Shown here: one piece after another, positions 1-5,465 of the stretch
Position numbering within the stretch: position 1 is the first letter of the stretch
How the letters are laid out: every line of letters starts with the position of its first letter
Assembly: GCA_021157665.1 (NCBI GenBank)
Contig: JAGGWE010000061.1
Location: forward strand, 1 to 7,337
From: Sulfurimonas sp.
Lineage (GTDB): Bacteria; Campylobacterota; Campylobacteria; Campylobacterales; Sulfurimonadaceae
DNA length: 7,337 nucleotides
Reading direction: 5' to 3'
Translations under genes and position numbers: made by a program
Notes under the pieces: generated by a model
Seen by the model: the letters and a program-made list of their open reading frames with translations, nothing else
Databases searched by the model: none
Told to the model about the DNA's origin: nothing

Positions 1-827
1 GTATCATTATTATCATAAGTAGTTGAACCAATACTGATAGTTACATTTAAACTTTCACCTTTATATATAAGTCTATTGCTGCTAACAAGCTTAAGAAGTC
101 TTGAAGCTATTTTTTTACAATGGATAAAATCAATACGATTTAGAATAAGAATAAATTCTTCCCCTCCATATCTAAAGATTTTATCTCCATCTCTAAGTGT
201 TTTTTTAAGAATATTTGTAAGAAATATTAAAATTTTATCCCCAGCAATATGTCCATATGTATCATTTATTTTTTTAAAATCATCAATATCAAGAACAAGT
301 AGATGTAGTTCATATTTTAAATTTTGTTTTGAACATATGTTTTCTAAATGATTAGTAAGAGCTCTTCTGTTAAATACATTTGTTAAAGAATCAAGATTAG
401 AACTTCTCTCTAGTGTTTCAACCTGTGTAGAAAGTTGAGAGATAATATCGTTGGCTTTTTTTACTTCATTAATCATATGAGATTGAATATCATTAAATTT
501 TTTAGTCATCTCTGGAATATCTATAGTTGTATCTGTACAATTATCTATTGTTTCTTTATGGATTTGAGAAAGTTGTTCAAAATTTTGATTTGTATGTTTA
601 TAAGATGAAATACTTTTGTTGGCTATCTCTTTATAAGCATTGTCAAATATTGATTTTGCGTGTTCTATTGAACTTATTTTATCGTCAGAAATAGCAGAAA
701 TATCATCTATAGCATCTCTTAAATAATTAATCACCTGTTCTTTATTTGCATCTTCTTGATTATCAATATTCTCCAATAAATTTTCATACAGTTTAGTTAC
801 AAGAGATTTTAAATCATCTTTTTTCAT
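1..827 (-). CDS. Diguanylate cyclase, GGDEF domain protein (3' end beyond window)
   Basis: Predicted to make cyclic di-GMP from two GTP. The gene starts with ATG at 827 and leaves the window at base 1 after 275 codons, with no stop reached. AGGA at 838-841 lies 10 nt upstream of the ATG. Residues 1 to about 144 are charged and apparently helical, with no hydrophobic segment, so the protein should be cytosolic; I recognise no sensor family there. The GGDEF domain begins near residue 145 (LDSLTNVFNRR, 145-155). It has the metal-binding DIDDF (180-184), KKINDTYGH (185-193), the active-site GGEEF (221-225) and the late strand VTISIG (262-267). RDGD (212-215), five residues before GGEEF, is an intact inhibitory I-site, so product feedback is expected. 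About 25-40 residues of the domain are probably missing. No EAL domain is visible, but one could lie beyond the edge. Confidence 0.93.
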   Translation of the reverse strand, partial: MKKDDLKSLVTKLYENLLENIDNQEDANKEQVINYLRDAIDDISAISDDKISSIEHAKSIFDNAYKEIANKSISSYKHTNQNFEQLSQIHKETIDNCTDTTIDIPEMTKKFNDIQSHMINEVKKANDIISQLSTQVETLERSSNLDSLTNVFNRRALTNHLENICSKQNLKYELHLLVLDIDDFKKINDTYGHIAGDKILIFLTNILKKTLRDGDKIFRYGGEEFILILNRIDFIHCKKIASRLLKLVSSNRLIYKGESLNVTISIGSTTYDNND

Positions 828-857
828 TATTTATATATCCTATTAAAATATGATGCC

Positions 858-863
858 ATTATA
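858..863 (-). promoter_or_regulatory. Putative sigma70 -10 box for the GGDEF gene
   Basis: TATAAT reads on the minus strand at 863-858, about 30 nt upstream of the ATG at 827. No recognisable -35 hexamer sits at the usual distance. This is common for housekeeping promoters in Campylobacterota, which rely on the -10 box and AT-rich upstream DNA. The 5' leader would be about 25 nt. This is inferred from the motif and its position only. Confidence 0.45.
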
Positions 864-910
864 CATCTTTAATCATAAAAATAACTTTTGTTATATATTT
901 GAGATAAAAA

Positions 911-940
911 TTACAAAATGCTTACAAAAAAGAATATAAT
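911..940 (+). promoter_or_regulatory. Putative sigma70 promoter of the DAHP synthase gene
   Basis: TTACAA (911-916) and a perfect TATAAT (935-940) are separated by 18 nt. Transcription would start near 947, leaving a leader of about 70 nt before the ATG at 1019. The leader holds no clear attenuator hairpin and no short peptide rich in Phe, Tyr or Trp codons, so I see no sign of transcript-level feedback by aromatic amino acids. Confidence 0.5.
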
Positions 941-1018
941 TTCATCAGTTAAAGTTAATCAGCACTTTTTTAGTTACTTTTAGATAGGATACAAAAAAAT
1001 ATATATTAAGGTCTTATT

Positions 1019-2368
1019 ATGAGTATCTGGAGTCCAACAAGTTGGAGAGAAAAGCCAATTTTACAACAACCAACTTATCCAAACCAAGAAGAATTAAATA
1101 AAGTTCTATCTGAATTAAAAAATTATCCACCATTAGTATTTGCTGGAGAAGCTCGTACACTTAAAAATCAGTTAGCAAATGTAGCTAATGGAAAAGCATT
1201 TTTACTTCAAGGTGGTGATTGTGCTGAGAGTTTCAGTGAATTTCATGCTGATAATATAAAAAATAGTTTTAAAGCTATGATGCAGATGGCTGTAGTTATG
1301 ACTTATGCTGGTGGTTTACCTGTTGTAAAAGTTGGTCGTATGGCTGGTCAGTTTGCTAAACCTCGTTCATCAGATACTGAAACATTTGATGGTATCACTT
1401 TACCTTCATATCGTGGAGATATTATTAATGGTTCTGAGTTTACAGCAGAGGCTCGTATACCAGATCCTCAAAGAATGATAAAAGCTTATAATCAATCTGC
1501 AGCAACTCAAAATTTACTTCGTGCATTTGCATCAGGTGGTTTAGCTGATTTACATCAAGTTCATAAATGGACACAAGATTTTGCTCATCAAGGTGCTGTT
1601 AGTGAAAAGTATGAAGCACTTGCAGAGGAGATTGGAAAATCTTTAAAATTTATGGAAGCATGTGGAGTTACATCTAAAACATATAGAACTCTTAGAGAAA
1701 CAGATTTTTATACTTCTCATGAAGCATTGCTTTTACCTTATGAGGAAGCATTTACTAGAAAAGATTCTATTACAGGTGACTGGTATGATACATCGGCTCA
1801 CATGCTATGGATAGGAGATAGAACTCGTCAGCTTGATGGTGCGCATGTTGAATATTTAAGAGGTGTTAAGAATCCTATTGGTGTTAAAGCTGGTCCAACT
1901 ATGGATCCAGAAGACTTAGTTAAACTATGTCAAACATTAAATCCAGAAAATGAAGCTGGTCGTTTAAATGTAATCGTTAGAATGGGAGCAGGAAAAGTTG
2001 GTGATGGACTTCCTCCTCTAATTAAAGCTATCCAAAGAGAAGGTTTAAAAGTTGTATGGTCATGTGATCCAATGCATGGTAATACTATTAAATCATCATA
2101 CAACTATAAAACTCGTCCAGTTGATGCTATTTTAACTGAGATGAAAGAGTTCTTCCAAGTTCATAAAGCTGAAGGTACTTTTGGTGGTGGTGTTCATTTA
2201 GAGATGACAGGTAAAAATGTAACTGAGTGTATTGGTGGTAGTTTTACTGTAACTGAAGAAGATTTATCTTCTCGTTATCATACTCATTGTGATCCAAGAT
2301 TAAATGCTGATCAAGCTTTAGAGATAGCATTCTTAATCGCTGATTCTCTTAAAGAGGGTCAGAAATAA
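1019..2368 (+). CDS. aroG: Class II 3-deoxy-7-phosphoheptulonate (DAHP) synthase
   Basis: Condenses phosphoenolpyruvate with erythrose 4-phosphate, the first committed step of the shikimate pathway; cytosolic. The 449 residues span the whole class II family, with no N- or C-terminal break. Motif alignment to the Mycobacterium tuberculosis enzyme places the metal ligands at Cys68 (GGDCAESF), His353 (DPMHGNT), Glu395 (GVHLEMTG) and Asp425 (HCDPRLN). PEP/phosphate-binding positions fall at Arg107 (VGRMAGQFAKPRS), Arg268, Lys290 and Arg321. Asp267 stands where the mycobacterial enzyme has Glu283. The N-terminus before the Cys is about 19 residues shorter than in M. tuberculosis, so allosteric behaviour may differ. 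The start is supported by AAGG at 1008-1011, 7 nt before the ATG. The gene stands alone and converges on the ABC-F gene. The symbol varies in the literature (aroF in Helicobacter, aroG in Mycobacterium); the function is secure. Confidence 0.97.
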   Translation: MSIWSPTSWREKPILQQPTYPNQEELNKVLSELKNYPPLVFAGEARTLKNQLANVANGKAFLLQGGDCAESFSEFHADNIKNSFKAMMQMAVVMTYAGGLPVVKVGRMAGQFAKPRSSDTETFDGITLPSYRGDIINGSEFTAEARIPDPQRMIKAYNQSAATQNLLRAFASGGLADLHQVHKWTQDFAHQGAVSEKYEALAEEIGKSLKFMEACGVTSKTYRTLRETDFYTSHEALLLPYEEAFTRKDSITGDWYDTSAHMLWIGDRTRQLDGAHVEYLRGVKNPIGVKAGPTMDPEDLVKLCQTLNPENEAGRLNVIVRMGAGKVGDGLPPLIKAIQREGLKVVWSCDPMHGNTIKSSYNYKTRPVDAILTEMKEFFQVHKAEGTFGGGVHLEMTGKNVTECIGGSFTVTEEDLSSRYHTHCDPRLNADQALEIAFLIADSLKEGQK

Positions 2369-2372
2369 AAGA

Positions 2373-4313
2373 TTAAGAGTTTATCTCTTCCTCTTTTTCT
2401 TGAATTGTTAAAAGTTCTTCAACTTTTTGCTCATACAACTCTTCAATCTCTTGTAACTCTTTTGCTAGTGCTGTTATACCTATATCTTCATAGCATTTAG
2501 GGTTTGCTAGACACTTGTTTTTTTCTTGCATTTTAAGTTCAAGTTCATCAATCTCATCTGGTAGTTTTTCAAGTGCTATTTTTTCTTTAAAAGTAAGTTT
2601 TAGAGTTTTTAGTTTTTCTCTTACTACCTCTTTTGGTTTAATCGCACATGCCAAGCTTTGCATCTCATCTAACTCTTTTAACTCTTTTTCTAACTCTAAA
2701 TACTCAGAGTATTGCTGATGAGATTCCTCTATATGTTTGTCTGACTTAAATATAAAAAGTTTTTTAGCAATTTTATCTACAAAATATCTATCATGGCTAA
2801 CTATAATTACAGCACCGGGAAAGTTTGTAAGTTGTTCTTCTAAAATGTTAATAGTTGGAATATCTAAATCATTAGTAGGCTCATCTAAAATTAAAATATC
2901 AACTTCAAGTGTAAAAAGTAAAGCAAGAGCAATACGATTTTTTTCTCCACCACTAAGTATTCCAATTTTCTTCTCTAAAAATTCTCTAGGAAAAAGGAAG
3001 TTTTTAAGATAACCATATACATGCATATCTTTTCCACGAACATTTACTCTATCTCCACCATGAGGGCAAAAAGTCTCCATTAGATTTTTATCATCATCAA
3101 GCATCTCTCTATGTTGATCAAAGTAGCCTATCTTAAATTCACCCTGTTTTATTTTTCCACTTGTTGGCTCTAGTCGTCCAAGTAGTGCTTTTAAAAGTGT
3201 TGATTTTCCACTTCCATTTGGTCCAACGATAGCTATTACATCCTTTTGAAGAATACGAGTAGTAAAATCTTTTAGTAACTCTTTATTTCCAAGAGTTAAA
3301 CATAAATCCTCAACTTCAAAAAGCATTTTTTGTTTATTTATACTTTTGTCACGATTAAAATGTTTTGCTTCTCTTTGAAGTTCAACTGACATTTTTCGTA
3401 TCTGAGCAGGATTTGTTTTAGCTTCTTCTCTTAAATCCATAAGTCGCTCTTTTCGACCTTCATTTCGTTTAAGTCTAGCCCTAACACCTCTTGCAAACCA
3501 TTCGTTTTCTCGTTTTAAAACTCCTAAAAGGTTGTCATGTTGTTTTTGCAGAGTTCTAATCCATTCAGCTTTTTGGGTTAAATAGTTGCTATAACCACCA
3601 CTGTATTCTCTTAATGCACAATCATCAACTTCTACAGATTTTGTAGCAATTCTATCTATGAAATATCTATCGTGAGAGATAAAAATAAGAGTAAATTTCT
3701 CTTTTAAAATCAACTCTTCTAAAAACTCAACCATATAAACATCAAGGTGATTGGTAGGTTCATCAAGAAGTAAAATATCTGGTTTTTGTAAAAGTAAAGA
3801 GGCAAGGGCAACTCGACGCTGTTCTCCTCCACTAAGTAAATCAACAGGCTTATTTTCATACTGTTTTAAATCAAAATGTTGGATTATTCGCTCTATTTTA
3901 TCATCTAAATTCCAAGCATTATGATGTTCTATATAGCTAGAGATTTTTTCATGCTCATCAAGAAGTTTTTTATTATCAAAATCATCTGCTAAAAGTAGTG
4001 ATAATTCATCATATCTACTCTTTGCCTCATTTAATTCACGAAGTCCATTTTCAACAGCTTCACGAACTGTATGCCCATCCTGAAAGTTAGGTCTTTGGTC
4101 TAGCATTTTAACTTCTAAATTATTTTTAGTAATTCTTCGTCCACTATCATGTTCTAGTGTTCCATTAACTATTTTCATAAGAGTAGATTTACCACTCCCA
4201 TTTTTACCGATGATTACAATTCTTTCACCCTCATCAACATGAAAGTTAACTTCTGTAAGAATTTTTTGTGCTGAGTAGTGTTTGCTTATCTTTTGTAGGT
4301 CTATTAGTGCCAT
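2373..4313 (-). CDS. uup: ABC-F family ATPase, Uup type
   Basis: A soluble ATPase with two ABC domains and no membrane segment; this family acts on ribosomes or nucleic acid rather than in transport. First cassette: Walker A GKNGSGKST (36-44), signature LSGGEQRR (160-167), Walker B with DEPTNHLD (184-191), and SHDRYF (213-218). The interdomain linker (about 240-325) carries EWFARGVRARLKRNEGR (271-287), close to the Uup pattern. Second cassette: GPNGSGKST (364-372), LSGGEKNR (453-460), DEPTNDLD (477-484), SHDRYF (506-511). Residues about 535-646 form a charged coiled coil with TFKEKIALEKLPDEIDELE, matching the Uup C-terminal nucleic-acid-binding domain. Both ATP sites look intact. Uup is linked in E. 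coli to transposon precise excision and to ribosome-associated functions. The ATG at 4313 has only a distant GGAG (4328-4331, 14 nt away), suggesting modest translation. Another ABC-F subgroup is possible but less likely. Confidence 0.93.
   Translation of the reverse strand: MALIDLQKISKHYSAQKILTEVNFHVDEGERIVIIGKNGSGKSTLMKIVNGTLEHDSGRRITKNNLEVKMLDQRPNFQDGHTVREAVENGLRELNEAKSRYDELSLLLADDFDNKKLLDEHEKISSYIEHHNAWNLDDKIERIIQHFDLKQYENKPVDLLSGGEQRRVALASLLLQKPDILLLDEPTNHLDVYMVEFLEELILKEKFTLIFISHDRYFIDRIATKSVEVDDCALREYSGGYSNYLTQKAEWIRTLQKQHDNLLGVLKRENEWFARGVRARLKRNEGRKERLMDLREEAKTNPAQIRKMSVELQREAKHFNRDKSINKQKMLFEVEDLCLTLGNKELLKDFTTRILQKDVIAIVGPNGSGKSTLLKALLGRLEPTSGKIKQGEFKIGYFDQHREMLDDDKNLMETFCPHGGDRVNVRGKDMHVYGYLKNFLFPREFLEKKIGILSGGEKNRIALALLFTLEVDILILDEPTNDLDIPTINILEEQLTNFPGAVIIVSHDRYFVDKIAKKLFIFKSDKHIEESHQQYSEYLELEKELKELDEMQSLACAIKPKEVVREKLKTLKLTFKEKIALEKLPDEIDELELKMQEKNKCLANPKCYEDIGITALAKELQEIEELYEQKVEELLTIQEKEEEINS
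2375..2398. terminator. Weak candidate bidirectional terminator between convergent genes
   Basis: A 5-bp inverted repeat, AAGAG (2375-2379) and CTCTT (2385-2389) around a 5-nt loop, lies at the junction of the two convergent genes. On the plus strand it is followed by CCTC and five T (2394-2398); on the minus strand by a T-rich stretch. AAAGAGG (2351-2357) can also pair with CCTCTTT (2390-2396), stacking on the small stem. The stem is short and AU-rich and overlaps the 3' end of the minus-strand gene, so this is only a candidate. Confidence 0.22.
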
Positions 4314-4413
4314 TAAGTTTTTCTAAACTCCATATTTGAATGTGTAATACTATCGTAGATGTGGTAATAATATCTTTAAGCATATAGTATTCTATATATA
4401 GTTATAAAGTTTT

Positions 4414-4421
4414 GATATACT
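4414..4421 (+). promoter_or_regulatory. Putative -10 box for the 100-residue membrane protein gene
   Basis: TATACT (4416-4421) with TG one base upstream (4413-4414) forms an extended -10 element. No good -35 is seen in the AT-rich DNA before it. The predicted start near 4428 leaves a leader of about 25 nt containing the ribosome binding site AGAGG (4441-4445). In the rest of the 4314-4452 divergent spacer I found no convincing promoter for the minus-strand ABC-F gene; TATTAT at 4372-4367 is the best of several poor matches. Confidence 0.4.
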
Positions 4422-4452
4422 ATTGTAATAATTAAGGAATAGAGGTAGTACA

Positions 4453-4755
4453 ATGGATGTTGAAATGATGTATTCTATTTTTGGAATAGTTGGTTTGATA
4501 ATGATAGTTATATTTACATTTCGTAGTGATGTGGGTAAACAGATTCAAACTAAAGAGCAAAAAAAAGATAGTATTATTGCTGAATATAAAAAAGAACTTT
4601 ATGAGTCATTAATAGTTTTAATTGATGATAAACAAGCTAGATTAGATAAAAAAAGTAAATTATTAAAAAAATTTAGTGATGAATTATCATTAAATATATT
4701 TTTTGATAAAAATGAGATTCAAGATATTATTTTAGAATTAGCCAAGGATAGTTAG
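4453..4755 (+). CDS. Small single-pass membrane protein, unknown function
   Basis: I do not recognise a family. The 100-residue product has one hydrophobic helix at residues about 7-23, followed by a positively charged stretch (FRSDVGKQIQTKEQKK, 23-38). By the positive-inside rule the N-terminus should face outward and the C-terminal three quarters lie in the cytosol. That part is rich in Lys, Asp and Glu and looks all-helical (about 36-78), with a short second segment at 80-97. There are no Cys or His residues to suggest metal binding. AGAGG at 4441-4445 lies 7 nt before the ATG, and the extended -10 upstream agrees with a real, separately transcribed gene. It diverges from the ABC-F gene and converges, with a 6-bp gap, on another small membrane protein. 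The lipid-anchored helix layout resembles regulatory or scaffold peptides, but no function can be assigned. Confidence 0.75.
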   Translation: MDVEMMYSIFGIVGLIMIVIFTFRSDVGKQIQTKEQKKDSIIAEYKKELYESLIVLIDDKQARLDKKSKLLKKFSDELSLNIFFDKNEIQDIILELAKDS

Positions 4756-4761
4756 GTAGTT

Positions 4762-5052
4762 TTATTTACTAGTAATATATATCCAAAATTCTTTATGTGT
4801 ATGCCCTTTATTTAAAAAATATATTTGTAATATAGCGACTCTATATAGTGTGATAGCCATTTTTGCAAAAGGTATGAAAAGGCTTAAACTTACTAAAAGA
4901 GATTGTTCCTTATCTCCTTTAGAAGTTAGCATATCTTGCATACCAATATTTTTACTTAGATAAACCCCAAAAAGAATAGAAAATACAAAATTTAGAATTA
5001 TTCCAAAAATAATATATGCCATAAAATCTTGTTCATTCATTCCTGCTATCAT
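4762..5052 (-). CDS. Small two-pass membrane protein, unknown function
   Basis: I do not recognise a family. The 96-residue product has hydrophobic segments at residues about 12-32 and 52-80, joined by a polar loop with KGDKEQ (45-50), and ends in a short polar tail with GHTHKEFW (83-90). It should sit in the inner membrane. I chose the ATG at 5052 because GGAG (minus strand 5061-5058) lies 5 nt upstream. The in-frame Met5 has only an AGGA that is too close to it. A promoter-like pair upstream (5140-5112) supports independent transcription. The gene faces away from the oad operon and towards the 100-residue membrane protein. A link to the sodium pump next door is possible from position only; nothing in the protein itself shows it. 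Confidence 0.75.
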   Translation of the reverse strand: MIAGMNEQDFMAYIIFGIILNFVFSILFGVYLSKNIGMQDMLTSKGDKEQSLLVSLSLFIPFAKMAITLYRVAILQIYFLNKGHTHKEFWIYITSK

Positions 5053-5111
5053 TTTTTCTCCAAGTTTTTTATTTTTGCAATTTTATCTAAAAAAACTTAC
5101 TTAATTCTGTT

Positions 5112-5140
5112 TTTATAATCAAAAAGTAACAATCTTGTAA
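5112..5140 (-). promoter_or_regulatory. Putative sigma70 promoter of the two-pass membrane protein gene
   Basis: Read on the minus strand, TTACAA (5140-5135) and TATAAA (5117-5112) are separated by exactly 17 nt. Transcription would begin near 5105, giving a leader of about 50 nt that includes the GGAG ribosome binding site. It is the best two-hexamer match in this divergent spacer. Confidence 0.45.
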
Positions 5141-5184
5141 TTTTTAAAATTTAGTAAAGTATGCAATAACTTTTTAAACATCTT

Positions 5185-5195
5185 TATACTATACT
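5185..5195 (+). promoter_or_regulatory. Putative tandem -10 boxes for the oadGAB operon
   Basis: Two overlapping TATACT hexamers (5185-5190 and 5190-5195) lie 32-42 nt before the oadG start. The -35 region is poor (ATGCAA at 5161-5166 is the nearest match), as is usual in this phylum. Transcription would start around 5197-5202. I see no clear operator palindrome in the remaining spacer. Confidence 0.4.
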
Positions 5196-5226
5196 CAGGT
5201 TACAAATTATGAAAAGAAGGTAATTT

Positions 5227-5457
5227 ATGGAAACTAACCTTATAGTAGAGGGGTTTAAATTTATGGGATTAGGAATGGGAACTGTTTTCTTATTTCTAAT
5301 TGTAATGATAGGTGCTATGAACTTAATGTCATCTATTATACATAAATTTTTTCCTGAACCACAGGCAAGTGCTGATGCACCAGTGACAACTCAACAAGAT
5401 AATAAAAAAATTATTGCGGCAATAACAGCAGCAATATCACATCATAGACAAGGATAG
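5227..5457 (+). CDS. oadG: Oxaloacetate decarboxylase gamma subunit (OadG)
   Basis: Small membrane subunit that holds the Na+-translocating oxaloacetate decarboxylase together and, in studied enzymes, carries a zinc ion that aids carboxyl transfer. The 76 residues are normal for the family. Residues about 12-34 form the single membrane helix, preceded by the family-typical GFKFMGLGMGTVF (9-21). A flexible Pro/Ala/Gln stretch (43-57) follows, then an amphipathic C-terminal tail, DNKKIIAAITAAISHHRQG (58-76). Asp58 and the His72-His73 pair resemble the zinc ligands reported at the end of the Klebsiella subunit. AAGG at 5217-5220 lies 6 nt before the ATG. The gene is first in the operon, with oadA starting 8 nt after its stop. 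The assignment rests on tail, helix and context together, since short proteins give weak individual evidence. Confidence 0.9.
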   Translation: METNLIVEGFKFMGLGMGTVFLFLIVMIGAMNLMSSIIHKFFPEPQASADAPVTTQQDNKKIIAAITAAISHHRQG

Positions 5458-5465
5458 GGCAGAGT

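Noticed and set aside
76..351. Plus-strand open frame of 91 codons
   Set aside because: It lies opposite the GGDEF coding sequence, whose catalytic motifs are unmistakable on the minus strand. It has no ribosome binding site and a low-complexity Ser/Ile/Leu-rich product.
2515..3012. Two plus-strand open frames (2515-2718 and 2737-3012)
   Set aside because: Both lie opposite the second half of the Uup gene. Their Ser/Lys/Phe-rich products are what the complement of its charged codons gives.
4314..4452. Possible small RNA or riboswitch in the divergent spacer
   Set aside because: The spacer is mostly simple AT-rich sequence with TA runs. I could find no stable stem, terminator or conserved aptamer core.
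4766..4775. Perfect 10-bp palindrome TTACTAGTAA
   Set aside because: It has no loop to form a terminator hairpin, lies within the coding end of the two-pass membrane protein gene, and a palindrome of this length is expected by chance in AT-rich DNA.
4453..5052. The two small membrane proteins as a toxin-antitoxin pair
   Set aside because: They are convergent rather than co-transcribed, both are membrane proteins, and neither resembles a known toxin or antitoxin. Size and proximity alone are not enough.
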